Below are positions 8,917 to 18,654 of a stretch of DNA of 56,302 nt, one piece after another. This DNA is from Gammaproteobacteria bacterium. GTDB taxonomy: Bacteria; Pseudomonadota; Gammaproteobacteria; Natronospirales; REEB76. How positions within the stretch are numbered: the stretch's first letter is position 1; every line of letters begins with the position of its first letter. The position numbers and the translations under genes are program-made. Below the pieces are notes generated by a model. That model searched no databases, was not told the origin of the DNA, and worked only from the letters and a program-made list of their open reading frames with translations. Where the stretch lies: the NCBI GenBank assembly GCA_028870845.1, contig JAGWOR010000011.1, positions 1 through 56,302 on the forward strand, written 5' to 3'.

Positions 8917-9762
8917 TCAACCGTATCGTCCGGTGATGTAGTCTTCGGTTTGTTTCAGGCTGGGATTGGTGAACAAGGTGCTGGTGTCGGCGTACTCCAC
9001 CAGGCTGCCGAGGTACATAAAGGCGGTGTAGTCGGATACCCGCGCCGCCTGCTGCATGTTGTGGGTGACGATGACGATGGTGTAATCGGCTTTCAATTCA
9101 GCGATCAATTCCTCGATTTTCAAGGTTGACAGCGGATCCAGGGCTGAAGCCGGTTCATCCAAAAGCAAAACTTCCGGCTTGACCGCGATGGCGCGTGCAA
9201 TGCACAGGCGTTGCTGTTGGCCACCCGACAGCCGCGTACCGCCCTGGCGCAACTTGTCCTTGACTTCCTCCCATAATGCCGCCTTGCGCAACGCCCATTC
9301 CACGCGTTCTTGCATTTTTACTCGCGACAGACGTTCATACAGCCTGACACCGAAGGCAATGTTTTCGAATACCGACATGGGAAATGGCGTGGGTTTCTGG
9401 AACACCATGCCGATTTTGGCGCGTAATGTGTTGAGATCCTGATCTCGATCCAAAATATTCCGCCCATCGAGCATGATTACGCCTGTAGCCCGCTGATCCG
9501 GATATAGGCCATAAATCCGGTTTAGGGTGCGCAGCAATGTGGACTTGCCGCAGCCCGAAGGCCCGATAAAGGCCGTCACCTGCCGCTCGGCTATATCCAT
9601 ATTGATGTCGTGCAGCGCCTGATAGCGTCCGTAATAGAAATTCAGTTCATGTATGCTGAGTTTTGGATTTTCGATGATGTTTTTACTACTCGAAGCACGC
9701 TTCGTTACTGCAGGTGCTTGCAGCGATATTGCATGAGTTTTGGCTGAATCAGGCTGGCTCAT
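8917..9762 (-). CDS. pstB: Phosphate ABC transporter ATP-binding protein PstB
   Basis: ATPase that powers high-affinity phosphate import at the inner face of the cytoplasmic membrane. All ABC motifs are intact: Walker [10 protein letters not shown], the PstB-typical [10 protein letters not shown] around the Q loop, signature LSGGQQQR, Walker [14 protein letters not shown] and the H-loop His in [14 protein letters not shown]. Start 9762 (MSQPD) is chosen because it lies 5 bases beyond the pstA stop. A longer frame to 9873 would run far into pstA and lacks family similarity. It has an extra 35-40 residues of polar N-terminus before the core, as in many gammaproteobacterial PstB. No phoU follows. 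Confidence 0.95.
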   Translation of the reverse strand: MSQPDSAKTHAISLQAPAVTKRASSSKNIIENPKLSIHELNFYYGRYQALHDINMDIAERQVTAFIGPSGCGKSTLLRTLNRIYGLYPDQRATGVIMLDGRNILDRDQDLNTLRAKIGMVFQKPTPFPMSVFENIAFGVRLYERLSRVKMQERVEWALRKAALWEEVKDKLRQGGTRLSGGQQQRLCIARAIAVKPEVLLLDEPASALDPLSTLKIEELIAELKADYTIVIVTHNMQQAARVSDYTAFMYLGSLVEYADTSTLFTNPSLKQTEDYITGRYG

Positions 9763-9767
9763 TTGTA

Positions 9768-10625
9768 TCAGGTTCCAAAGGTATTGGAACGAATCACAAG
9801 TCGAGCAATTAAATTCAAGACAAGGATTGCCAGTGTAATAAGTAACGCCCCTGCCCAGGCTAAATGTTGCCAATTCTCATAGGGGCTCATGGCGAACTGA
9901 TATATCATAACTGGTAGATTTGCCATCGCCTGACCCATGTTGGCATTCCAGAACTGGTTGTTCAGCGCAGTAAACAGCAAGGGAGCTGTTTCACCGCTGA
10001 TGCGCGCTATGCCGAGCATTACACCGGTTAATATTCCCCCCAGGGAAGCTCTATAGACAATAGTAATGACCACACGCCACTGAGGCGCGCCCAATGCAGC
10101 AGCGGCTTCTCGAATCTGATCTGGTACAAGCGTTAGCATGTCCTCTGTGGTGCGCAATACCACAGGCAGCATAATGATCGCCAGCGCAACTCCGCCTGAC
10201 CATCCGGAAAAATGACCAAAACGCGCCACCACAACCGCATATACGAATACACCGATTACGATGGACGGAGCACTCAGCAGGATATCGTTCACAAAACGTA
10301 TTACAGTAGCAATGCGCGAATATCGGCCGAATTCCGCCAGCCAAGTTGCAGCAAGGATTCCAATCGGCGTTCCCACCACCACGCCGACTAATGTAATCAA
10401 CAGCGAGCCAACAATGGCGTTAGCGATACCCCCGCCTGGCGTGGCAGGAGGCGGTGTGATTTGCGTAAACAGCGCCAAATTGATCCATTGCACACCACGG
10501 CTCACAAGAGTCCACATAATCCAGACCAGCCAGAACAGTCCAAACACCGTCGCCAGTACGGAAATACCTAGATTGAATGCATTTACAAGTCTGCGGCGTA
10601 AATAAATGGCGGATGCTGGCATCAA
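9768..10625 (-). CDS. pstA: Phosphate ABC transporter permease PstA
   Basis: 285 residues with six predicted membrane helices. The BPD-type permease coupling loop reads [30 protein letters not shown] (the EAA motif that contacts PstB). PstA-specific features include [13 protein letters not shown]. It forms the membrane channel as a heterodimer with PstC. Its ATG overlaps the pstC stop by four bases (10622-10625), and pstB begins 5 bases after its own stop, so pstCAB is one tightly coupled transcript. Confidence 0.94.
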   Translation of the reverse strand: MMPASAIYLRRRLVNAFNLGISVLATVFGLFWLVWIMWTLVSRGVQWINLALFTQITPPPATPGGGIANAIVGSLLITLVGVVVGTPIGILAATWLAEFGRYSRIATVIRFVNDILLSAPSIVIGVFVYAVVVARFGHFSGWSGGVALAIIMLPVVLRTTEDMLTLVPDQIREAAAALGAPQWRVVITIVYRASLGGILTGVMLGIARISGETAPLLFTALNNQFWNANMGQAMANLPVMIYQFAMSPYENWQHLAWAGALLITLAILVLNLIARLVIRSNTFGT

Positions 10626-11626
10626 CCTTTGCTCCCCTCACGGGCACCGATACGCAGTAGCAAAAGTTTTGCGAAAGCCAGTACCACAAATGTAATGAAA
10701 AACAGGATCAGACCCAAGGCTATAAGTGACGATGTATACATCGACCCGATCGCTTCGGTAAATTCATTGGCCAGTGTCGAGGATATAGTATTGCCGGGCA
10801 TAAACAATGATTCGCCGATCGTATGGCTGTTGCCGATGATAAAAGTCACAGCCATGGTTTCCCCAAGTGCACGTCCCAATCCCAACATGATTCCACCCAC
10901 CACACCGATACGGGTATATGGTAATACCACATGCCAGACAACCTCCCACGTTGTGCAGCCCACGCCGTAAGCGGATTCCTTAAGGACGGTCGGTACCAGG
11001 TCGAAAACATCGCGCATTACCGAGCTTATGAACGGGATCACCATGATGGCGAGTATCAAGCCAGCGCTGAAAATTCCGATACCCATGGGGGGGCCCTGAA
11101 ACAGACCGCCGATAATAGGCCAATCGCCGATATGATCCGTTATCCAGGGCTGGATATAACTGAAAAGCGGCGCAAATACGAACAATCCCCACATGCCATA
11201 TATGATGCTTGGAATTGCCGCCAACAGTTCGATGGCAGTGCTTACGGGGCGACGCAGCCAAGCGGGCGCCAGTTGAGTTATAAACAGCGCAATGCCAAAA
11301 CTTACCGGCACTGCAATGACCATTGCGATAACGGACGTCACAACCGTACCGTATATGGATGGCATCGCGGAAAAGACCACATTGACCGGATCCCAGTCTG
11401 TCCCGGTAAAGAATTTCCATCCGAAATGATGCAATGCCGGCCATGCTTGTATAAACAGCACCACCAGGATTCCCGCCATGAGGGCCAGCACCAGCAGTGC
11501 CGCCACGCGGGTGATGCCGCGGAACAAGAAGTCGGCGATCGCGGTGCCGCGTCCCGGTCTAATTCTTCCGATAGTTACTGTCGGTGTACTGATGCTGTTC
11601 AGAGCGTCGGTTCCTACTTCGCGCAT
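10622..11626 (-). CDS. pstC: Phosphate ABC transporter permease PstC
   Basis: 334 residues, close to the family's usual length. Membrane helices begin at VAALLVLALMAGILVVLF. The PstC signature SFGIALFITQLAP and the coupling loop KESAYGVGCTTWEVVWHVVLPYTRIGVVGG are present, as is the GRALGETMAVTFIIGN segment. The frame is open to an ATG at 11710, but that codon lies only 5 bases from a Pho box, inside the promoter. The start at 11626 (MREVGTD, AGG 5 bases upstream) is therefore preferred. First gene of pstCAB. No pstS is found in the window, so the phosphate-binding protein must be encoded elsewhere. Confidence 0.9.
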   Translation of the reverse strand: MREVGTDALNSISTPTVTIGRIRPGRGTAIADFLFRGITRVAALLVLALMAGILVVLFIQAWPALHHFGWKFFTGTDWDPVNVVFSAMPSIYGTVVTSVIAMVIAVPVSFGIALFITQLAPAWLRRPVSTAIELLAAIPSIIYGMWGLFVFAPLFSYIQPWITDHIGDWPIIGGLFQGPPMGIGIFSAGLILAIMVIPFISSVMRDVFDLVPTVLKESAYGVGCTTWEVVWHVVLPYTRIGVVGGIMLGLGRALGETMAVTFIIGNSHTIGESLFMPGNTISSTLANEFTEAIGSMYTSSLIALGLILFFITFVVLAFAKLLLLRIGAREGSKG

Positions 11627-11699
11627 TAAGGCCTGATCCAGAGGGGGGATGAAATTAAGGCGCCGGTGGGCCGCCAGCCCTTTGCCGGTGGGCCTTTGG

Positions 11700-11733
11700 A
11701 GTGTAGGCATGAAATATTACAGAAATATGACAG
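11700..11733 (-). promoter_or_regulatory. Pho box and promoter of pstCAB
   Basis: On the minus strand 11733-11716 reads CTGTCATATTTCTGTAAT, two 7-base repeats 4 bases apart that match the PhoB consensus CTGTCAT-N4-CTGTCAY with one clear deviation. Ten bases further lies TACACT (11705-11700) as a -10 hexamer, the spacing known for PhoB-activated promoters where the box replaces the -35. Transcription would start near 11693. This predicts induction under phosphate starvation by PhoB, which is not encoded here. Confidence 0.85.
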
Positions 11734-11855
11734 CCAGATTAGAGGAACAAACCCGCGGCATAACGTTCCATGGAACCTTGGCCAGCCGGTTATTTATAGT
11801 GGGCAGTTTGCTGGTGGTTGCCGCCGCTCGCGTCATCATTAATTAAAAAATCCAA

Positions 11856-12332
11856 TCAGACAACCACCAGCCTCGCGCGGTACTCGGCCCAAATGAACAA
11901 CAGCACAAGCAAATCGAGACAGGTGAACCCCAACAGTATCAATGAGTGCGTATTGGTAAACCGAAAGAGTTGGTAGGTGATGAATATTGCCAATAGCGCC
12001 AGCACCGGGCGGAACACCCAGTTTCTGCCGCTGATCAAACCTGCCGCTACCGCAGTCTTGACCAGTCCATTCACCAGCAAATAGGCCGCCACGAAGTACT
12101 TGGTATTTGAGGTCAATCCGGAAACCACATGGCGCATGAAATTGGCCACCAGATCGGTGGGATCTTCACCCAGCTCAGGCGCAGTCAACATAATGACCAG
12201 GTTCTTCAGATCCAGACGGCTGGTTGAAAACACGATGACACCAGCAATGCTTTCCAAAACGCCGTCCAGGCCCTTGGCAACGACGCTTAGGATGAACAGC
12301 CGGTGCAGATATTTTCTTGATTTGCTACTCAT
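11856..12332 (-). CDS. DUF2127 family membrane protein
   Basis: 158 residues, four predicted membrane helices (about 14-36, 80-100, 108-126, 132-152). The opening Y-L-H-R-L-F-I-L-S-V-V-A-K-G-L-D-G matches the DUF2127 family, which has no known function. Its start overlaps the end of the RND pump gene by 8 bases, so it is the last gene of the efflux operon. It is presumably an inner-membrane accessory protein, but nothing in the sequence tells its job. Confidence 0.75.
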   Translation of the reverse strand: MSSKSRKYLHRLFILSVVAKGLDGVLESIAGVIVFSTSRLDLKNLVIMLTAPELGEDPTDLVANFMRHVVSGLTSNTKYFVAAYLLVNGLVKTAVAAGLISGRNWVFRPVLALLAIFITYQLFRFTNTHSLILLGFTCLDLLVLLFIWAEYRARLVVV

Positions 12333-15300
12333 CCACAGGCCGCCTGTTCACCTCATACTTGCCGCGCATCAACAGATGAAAGACCACCGGCATCACGACC
12401 AAGACCAGGGGCAATTGCACGGTTTCCCCGGCAATGATGGCCACGGCCAGCGGCTGTTGCATGGCTGAGCCCCGCCCGATGTCCAGGGCCAGCGGCATTA
12501 ATGCCAGAATGGTGGTGAGTGTGGTGAGCGCGATGGGCCGCATGCGGTTCAGTCCAGCCTGCACCAGTGCATGGTTGAAACTCTCGGCATTTTTCAGTTC
12601 TACAAACTCAGAAAAATAAAAAATGGCAACCTCGGTAACTATGCCGATGATCATGGTAAGCCCCATCATGGCGGTGATGTTGAGCTCAATACCCGTTATC
12701 CACAATGCGGTAAACACCATGGCGGCGGCCATCAGTGGCGCGGTCATGATGGACAGCACCACGCGGAACCGTTCATACAGGAACAGCAACAGTAAGAAAA
12801 TCAGCGCCAGCGCCGCCGCGAACACTATCGCCAGGCCACGGAAGGCAATCTGCTGCTGCTTGTAGAGGCCACCGAACTGCACTTCGACATTCTTGGGTAT
12901 CAATCCGGGTACCGCCAGTACTTTTTTTACCGCGGCAATGGTGGAGCCCAGGTCACGCCCGCTGATTCGCGCGGTGACTGCGAACATGCGTTTCAGGTTG
13001 TCGCTGTCAATTTCCGGCCGGCCGTTTACGGTGCTGATGCTGGCAAAGCTTCCCAGCGGATAGACGTGGCCATTCGCGGCCCTGATCGGGATGCGTGCCA
13101 GCTGTGTGGTCTGCAACTGCAAGGCGCCGGGAGTCCATACGCGGATTCCCACGAATTTATAGCCTTGCTGCACTTCAGTGGCGACTATGCCCTGCAGGTA
13201 AGTGTCCAGCTGCCGGGTAACGACCGCGGTATCCAGGCCGAGCATGCCGGCTTTGACTGGATTCAAGTGGATGTCGAGGGTATCCCCGGAATAGGAAACC
13301 CCATCATAGACATCCACAATCCCGGGAACCTTGCTGATGGCATCGGCCACCATGGGCGCGAGCTTCAGAATCTCTTCGGTGTCGGAGCTGAACAGCTTGA
13401 TCTCCACCGGCTGGGGCACTGAAGTCAGGTCCCCAATCATGTCTTCCATGAGCTGGGAGAGGTCTATGTCGAGGCCTGGAACCTGGGCATTAATGGCATT
13501 GCGGACTTCGTCCATGACCTTATTGATGGGCTCCCGCGGAAACGGCTTGAGGCGCACGAAAAAGTCGCCGGTATTGGCCTCGGTGACGCCGCCGCCCAGT
13601 TGCGCACCGGTACGCCGCGAATAGCTGGCTACGTTGGGGTTGTGCTGCAGTATCAGCTGCACCTGGTCCAGCAGACGGTTGGTTTCCGCCAGCGAGGTGC
13701 CGGGTGCGGCCAGATAGTCCAGCGTGAATCCACCCTGGTCCATATGCGGCAGAAACCCCGTGCCCACGTAGCGGTACCCAAGAAAACCCAGTACCGCCAG
13801 TGGAATCAGGCCAGCCAGCAGCCACACCGGTTTTTGCAGCAGCCTGGGCATGAGCCAGGCGTAAAAACGCTGCGCATGGCTTGCCAGCCATCCGGGCTTT
13901 TCCTCGTGATAGTCGCGGTCATTCAACAGCCAGGCGGCCAGTACCGGCACCACCAGCCAGGCCAGCAGGAACGAGATCACCAGTGTGCTGGCCATGGTGA
14001 GTGCCAGAGATTTGAAAAAGGCACCGGTAATGCCGCTCAAAAATGCCAGCGGTATAAAGATGATGATTGTGGATGCTGATGACCCCATTAACGGCCGGGT
14101 GAATTCCCGGGCGGCCCACATGATGCGCTCATGCGGTTTCTGTTCACGTACTTCCCGGAAACGCCGCACGATGTGTTCGCACATGACCACCACGTCGTCA
14201 ATCACCAGGCCCACGGCTGCGGCGATGCCGCCCAGGGTCATGATGTTGAAGCTCATGTGCAGTATGTAAAGCAGCAGGATGGCGATGGATATGGCGGAAG
14301 GCACGATCAAGACACTGATGAATGTGATCTTCAGGTTGCGCAGGAACACCAGCAATATCAGCGCCGCCAGGATCACGCCGATAAATATGGCGTCGCGCAC
14401 GCTGTGCGCGGAGGCAACGATCAAGCCGCTCTGGTCGTACCACTTGCTGATGTGCACCCCTGCCGGCAGCTTTGCACGATAGGCGTTCAGCTGGGCATCA
14501 ATGTCCTGGTCAATCTGCACAGTATTGGCCGCCGGTTGCTGGAAGATATTCAGCAACACCGCATTCCGGCCATTGGCGGTGACGCGGATCCATTGGGGAA
14601 CGGTGGACATGCGGACATCCGCCACATCACCCACGGTCACAACCCCGTCCGGACCGCTGCGAAGTACCACCTGTTTCAGCCTGTGGATATCGTTCAGCTG
14701 GCTGTTAGAAACCACCAAATACAACTGATAGTGGTCCTGCAACCGGCCTACCGCGGTAAGCACATTGTTGCTGGATACGGCATTCACAACGTCCGCCAGC
14801 GACAGATGAAAGGCCCGCAGCCTGGCGGGATCCACATCCACGTGGTATTCCGCTTGCTCTCCACCCTGCACACCCACACGCGCCACCCCGGGCACACGCG
14901 ACAGCAGCGGCCGCAGCTGGTAGAGGCCGATATCCCGCAACTGCACCAGGCTCAGGGTGTTGGATGTCAGGCTGTAGGCGATGACCGGGAATACCGTCGG
15001 ATCGCGGCGCTCCACCGTGAAGCGGGTATTGGCGGGTAAATCCGGCAGAATCAGGCTGATCTTGGAGGATACTTCCAGCAGCGCCTGGGTCATGTCCAGT
15101 CCCCAGGCAAAATTAACCGAAACCTCAGCCGTACCACGGCTGGTGATGGAACGTACTGATTCCACCCCGGGGATGTCCCGCACTGCGGTTTCCACCGGTC
15201 GCGTGATGGCAAGCTGCATCTGTGTCGCCGGCCGGTTGCCCGCATCCAGCTCCACCACGATGCGCGGATATTGCACATTCGGCAGCAGTCCCACTGGCAG

Positions 15301-15393
15301 ATTGAATGCCGCCATCACACCGCTGGCGGCCAGCGCCACCGCCAGGAACAGCAATGACCGCCGGTGGCGTTGCAGGAACGCCGTGAAATTCAA
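12325..15393 (-). CDS. RND efflux pump inner-membrane permease (AcrB/CusA superfamily)
   Basis: 1022 residues, the normal length for RND permeases: helix 1, a large periplasmic pore/docking region (PVETAVRDIPGVESVRSIT), helices 2-6, a second periplasmic region, helices 8-12. The proton-relay motif in helix 4 is V-I-D-D-V-V-V-M-C-E, as in drug pumps. The helix 10 residue aligned with AcrB Lys940 is Glu (G-I-V-T-E-V-A-I-F), as in metal pumps such as CusA. It exports substrates from periplasm or inner membrane using the proton gradient, with the adaptor and outer-membrane channel encoded just upstream (four-base overlap). Substrate class is uncertain. Confidence 0.92.
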   Translation of the reverse strand: MNFTAFLQRHRRSLLFLAVALAASGVMAAFNLPVGLLPNVQYPRIVVELDAGNRPATQMQLAITRPVETAVRDIPGVESVRSITSRGTAEVSVNFAWGLDMTQALLEVSSKISLILPDLPANTRFTVERRDPTVFPVIAYSLTSNTLSLVQLRDIGLYQLRPLLSRVPGVARVGVQGGEQAEYHVDVDPARLRAFHLSLADVVNAVSSNNVLTAVGRLQDHYQLYLVVSNSQLNDIHRLKQVVLRSGPDGVVTVGDVADVRMSTVPQWIRVTANGRNAVLLNIFQQPAANTVQIDQDIDAQLNAYRAKLPAGVHISKWYDQSGLIVASAHSVRDAIFIGVILAALILLVFLRNLKITFISVLIVPSAISIAILLLYILHMSFNIMTLGGIAAAVGLVIDDVVVMCEHIVRRFREVREQKPHERIMWAAREFTRPLMGSSASTIIIFIPLAFLSGITGAFFKSLALTMASTLVISFLLAWLVVPVLAAWLLNDRDYHEEKPGWLASHAQRFYAWLMPRLLQKPVWLLAGLIPLAVLGFLGYRYVGTGFLPHMDQGGFTLDYLAAPGTSLAETNRLLDQVQLILQHNPNVASYSRRTGAQLGGGVTEANTGDFFVRLKPFPREPINKVMDEVRNAINAQVPGLDIDLSQLMEDMIGDLTSVPQPVEIKLFSSDTEEILKLAPMVADAISKVPGIVDVYDGVSYSGDTLDIHLNPVKAGMLGLDTAVVTRQLDTYLQGIVATEVQQGYKFVGIRVWTPGALQLQTTQLARIPIRAANGHVYPLGSFASISTVNGRPEIDSDNLKRMFAVTARISGRDLGSTIAAVKKVLAVPGLIPKNVEVQFGGLYKQQQIAFRGLAIVFAAALALIFLLLLFLYERFRVVLSIMTAPLMAAAMVFTALWITGIELNITAMMGLTMIIGIVTEVAIFYFSEFVELKNAESFNHALVQAGLNRMRPIALTTLTTILALMPLALDIGRGSAMQQPLAVAIIAGETVQLPLVLVVMPVVFHLLMRGKYEVNRRPVDE

Positions 15394-16433
15394 GGCGTCT
15401 GCTCCCTGACCTGCATGCCATCCGTAAGTTCGTAATTGCCCAGAGTCACCACGTGCTCGCCGGCGTGCAATGCCCCTTGCACCGCGATCCAGGTGCCGTC
15501 ATCGATGCCGGTCCTGACTTTGACCCTGCGGGCCGTGTGATTACGCACGATATACACATATGCGCCTTGGCTGTCCCGCAATACAGCGGAACGCGGCACC
15601 GCCAGGGTGCGTATCTCCCGGATTTTAATGGCGCCTGACACATGCGTGCCCGGTAAGAATTCCGCCGCCGCCTTGCCGGATACCCGCGCCAGCACGTCCA
15701 CCAGGCCAGTGGCCGGATCCACCGCGCCCCCCACCTGGGAAACCTTTGTTGCATACCGGACATCAGGGTTAAACACTTCATGCAGGTTCAGCGGCATTCC
15801 GGCCTTCACATCGCCTACTTGTCCAGGATCGACGCCGAGACGCGCATACACTTCCCCTTGCCGGGCAAAACTGAGCAGGGTGGTACCCGCGGCCACCAGG
15901 GCGCCACTGGCGACATTTTCAGACGCCACCACGCCATCGGCTGGAGCCCGGATTACATCCGGCCCTTTGCCTCCCATCTTCTGCTGCGCCGCCAGATTGG
16001 CCTGGGCATCGGCCAGCGCCTTTCGTGCCGCATCCAGCTGATCACGCGTGGCCAGATGTTCCTTGAACAGGCTGCTGGTGTGTTCGAGTGCAGACCGGGC
16101 GTAGGCGGCTTGGGATTCAGCCTGCGCATATTGCACACCGGCTTCCGGCGTCGCACTCAGGCTGACCAGGGGTTCACCGTGACTGACACGCGCACCGCCC
16201 GGCACCAGCATCTGTACCTGGCTGGCGCGTGGCGCTGCTATCTCAATCAGATTGCGCGGACCGGGTTCAATGCTGCCGAATGCCTCCAGGTTTTTGACCA
16301 CGCTGCGTTGTTTGATGATCGCCGTATTCACCAGTGCGCTGACCGGTGAAGATGCGACATCTTCCGCCAAGGCTTTTGGTACAGCGGTCACCAGCAACAC
16401 ACCTATATATAGGTATAACGGGAGGTACTTCAT
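15390..16433 (-). CDS. RND efflux periplasmic adaptor (membrane fusion protein)
   Basis: 347 residues with an N-terminal signal peptide (about 1-23, ending A-L-A). It has the MFP order: barrel-sandwich half (EIAAPRASQVQMLVPGGARV), alpha hairpin (about 105-165, Ala-rich with KALADAQANLAAQQ), second lipoyl half (VIRAPADGVVASENVASGALV), beta-barrel and membrane-proximal domain (AVPRSAVLRDSQGAYVYIV). It bridges the RND permease and the outer-membrane channel. Start and stop both overlap neighbours by four bases. It is short, with a short hairpin, like the adaptors of CzcB/HlyD-type systems. Confidence 0.9.
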   Translation of the reverse strand: MKYLPLYLYIGVLLVTAVPKALAEDVASSPVSALVNTAIIKQRSVVKNLEAFGSIEPGPRNLIEIAAPRASQVQMLVPGGARVSHGEPLVSLSATPEAGVQYAQAESQAAYARSALEHTSSLFKEHLATRDQLDAARKALADAQANLAAQQKMGGKGPDVIRAPADGVVASENVASGALVAAGTTLLSFARQGEVYARLGVDPGQVGDVKAGMPLNLHEVFNPDVRYATKVSQVGGAVDPATGLVDVLARVSGKAAAEFLPGTHVSGAIKIREIRTLAVPRSAVLRDSQGAYVYIVRNHTARRVKVRTGIDDGTWIAVQGALHAGEHVVTLGNYELTDGMQVREQTP

Positions 16434-17815
16434 GACGATGGCTCTTGGATTGGATGTACAAGGTCCTGAGGCGGCAATCCCAACAGGGTTTGGAGCGCGA
16501 TTTGCAGCTGCTGGCGTTGCGACAAAAGATCCAGCGTTGCAAGTTCACGGTTGACGGCGGCAATCGTCAGGTCGTAATACGTAGGTGCGCTCAGATCACC
16601 GCGTGAATAGGCGCTGTCTGCAGACGAATAGATATGCCGTGCATCGGCTTGGCTGCGGCGGGTAGCTGCATATTCCTTCTCCAGGATTCCCAGATCAGTG
16701 TCGATCATGTGTACCTGGCTCACGGCTTCATCCAGTCGTTGCTGGTATTGAGCCCATAAGGCATCCCGGCTTGCTTCTGCCGCATGCACTGCCGCAGCGC
16801 TGCCGCTTAAAAACGGAAAGTTGATGCTCACGCTGAAACCGGTGGTATGCACATCGCTGGTATCCTGGGCCCGGTTGATGCCGAAGCTGATGCCCGGGAA
16901 TTGCGCCAAAACCGCCCGCCAGACTTCCTCGTCCTGGCTCTTATAGCCGTAACGCAGGGCCAGCAGGTCAGGCCTGCGCTGCGGCAAATCTTTAAGGGCC
17001 TGCGTTAAAACTTCGGCAGTCGGCATGCTGGGTGGATTCCGGTCGGGTACCAGTTTGAGTGCTACATCAGGCTTCAGACCAAGCATCTCGTTCAGGGAAC
17101 TGCAGGCCAGGTTACGGGCTGTGGCGGTCGTAGTGGTGCGCTGTTCCACATCCTGCAATGCCGCCAGATCCAGGCCCAGGCTGTCCAATGACAGATTGCC
17201 AGCTGACACTGCCTGTTGCTCTGCACGGTAGCGTTGCTGGATGCCGTGCTTTAAACGGCTGAGCAGATTCAACTTTCGCTCATTGGTGAGGCAATCCACG
17301 AATAACAGTCGGGACTGCTGCGCCACCTGCCACTCCTGCCACAGCAGATCCAGGTTCACCTGTTTGGCGGTGGCGCGGGCCGCGCCCTGCGCGGCGCCAT
17401 GAGTCACCAGCGCCGTCAATTCATAGGCCAACCCCGCGCTATGCGCATTCACATATTGAGGATCCTGATGGGTGGGATGATCCAGGCTGTAATTGATCTG
17501 GGGCCCAGGCAGCATACCTGCGACGAACGCCTGCGCCCCTCCGGCGCGAGCCTGGGCACGCGCGGTTCGCAACGCGGGATTGTTCACCACCGCGAGCATC
17601 GCCACATCGGTCATGTCCAGGCCGTTGGCAGGATCAAACGGATGCGGCTTCAGCCCCGGTAAATGCATCCTGCTCACATCCACCTGCAAAGGCTGAAGCG
17701 CGTTGTGCAAATCCGGACTCGTAGGCAGAGGTTTCGAGTGATACAGGGCGCAGCCGGCGGCACTGCCGGCCAACAGGCATGCGAACAGACACCGGCTGGT
17801 TTGCCTGATGCTCAT
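16430..17815 (-). CDS. TolC-family outer-membrane efflux lipoprotein
   Basis: 461 residues. The signal ends in the lipobox S-A-A-G-C, giving a lipidated Cys about residue 22, as in OprM-type channels. Two repeats of the OEP domain are visible, with long amphipathic helices (ALRTARAQARAGGAQAFVAG; RQLQ-type helices near the C-terminus). The strand-helix boundary PFLSGSAAAVHAAEASRDALW is typical of OEP. It forms the trimeric exit duct of the RND pump. First gene of the efflux operon, starting 152 bases from the divergent two-component system. Confidence 0.9.
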   Translation of the reverse strand: MSIRQTSRCLFACLLAGSAAGCALYHSKPLPTSPDLHNALQPLQVDVSRMHLPGLKPHPFDPANGLDMTDVAMLAVVNNPALRTARAQARAGGAQAFVAGMLPGPQINYSLDHPTHQDPQYVNAHSAGLAYELTALVTHGAAQGAARATAKQVNLDLLWQEWQVAQQSRLLFVDCLTNERKLNLLSRLKHGIQQRYRAEQQAVSAGNLSLDSLGLDLAALQDVEQRTTTTATARNLACSSLNEMLGLKPDVALKLVPDRNPPSMPTAEVLTQALKDLPQRRPDLLALRYGYKSQDEEVWRAVLAQFPGISFGINRAQDTSDVHTTGFSVSINFPFLSGSAAAVHAAEASRDALWAQYQQRLDEAVSQVHMIDTDLGILEKEYAATRRSQADARHIYSSADSAYSRGDLSAPTYYDLTIAAVNRELATLDLLSQRQQLQIALQTLLGLPPQDLVHPIQEPSS

Positions 17816-17967
17816 GGATAGCAGCCACTCATTGGTTAATCGCGGGGTTTTCCCGTAGGAATTGTAAAGGCTGGGTATCGCCGCCGGCCCTGCCCTGAAA
17901 TTAACAGTTGGTAATGTTTTCTGAATCCAAGTAGCTGCCGGACCGCGATTTGCCCTATGCTTCTCAT

Positions 17968-18654
17968 ATGCGCCTGTTGATCATAGAAGATGACATGGAG
18001 ACTGCAGCCGACCTGATGAAGGGCCTGCAGGAAAGCGGCCATGTTTCGGAACACGCGGCCACCGGAACGAATGGCCTGCAACGTGCAAAGACCGGCGCCT
18101 ATGACGCGCTCATCGTTGACCGCATGCTGCCCGGGCTCGACGGATTGAGCCTGGTGAGGCAATTGCGCGCAGATGGCATAAACACTCCGGTATTGTTCCT
18201 GACGGCGCTCGCAGATGTGGACGACCGGGTTATGGGCTTGCAGAGCGGCGGAGACGACTACCTCGCCAAACCGTTCGCTTTCGCTGAGCTGCTGGCACGG
18301 GTGCATGCGATTGCCCGCCGCGGTACCCAGGCAGCCGACATGATCCTGAAAATCGCCGATCTGGAAATGGACCGGTTGAAACGCAACGTTACGCGCGCCA
18401 GTCAGCCCATTGCCCTGCAGGCGCGTGAATTCCGTCTGCTGGAATTCCTAATGCTGCATGCCGGCCAGATCGTAACCCGCAACATGCTCCTGGAACAGGT
18501 TTGGGGATACCACTTCGACCCACAGACCAACCTGATCGACGTGCACATGAGCCGCTTGCGCTCCAAGATCGACAAGCAATCGTCCCACCATCTGATCCAT
18601 ACCGTACGCGGCGCCGGCTATTGTCTGCGCGAACCAGAACGTGACCCGGATTAG
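17968..18654 (+). CDS. OmpR/PhoB-family response regulator
   Basis: 228 residues. The receiver domain has the acidic pocket E-D-D (7-9), phospho-acceptor Asp51 (A-L-I-V-D-R-M-L-P-G) and the conserved Lys in L-A-K-P-F. The C-terminal winged helix contains REFRLLEFLMLHAG and the recognition-helix region DPQTNLIDVHMSRLRSKID. Start 17968 gives the family-typical opening M-R-L-L-I-I-E-D-D; an upstream TTG in frame adds six residues and is unlikely. The kinase gene overlaps its end by 14 bases. Divergent from the efflux operon, which is its most likely target; closest in style to CusR/QseB regulators. Confidence 0.92.
   Translation: MRLLIIEDDMETAADLMKGLQESGHVSEHAATGTNGLQRAKTGAYDALIVDRMLPGLDGLSLVRQLRADGINTPVLFLTALADVDDRVMGLQSGGDDYLAKPFAFAELLARVHAIARRGTQAADMILKIADLEMDRLKRNVTRASQPIALQAREFRLLEFLMLHAGQIVTRNMLLEQVWGYHFDPQTNLIDVHMSRLRSKIDKQSSHHLIHTVRGAGYCLREPERDPD

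Noticed and set aside
11649..11846. 65-codon plus-strand frame over the pstC promoter
   Set aside because: Lies across the Pho box and the pstC 5' end with no ribosome-binding site or homology.
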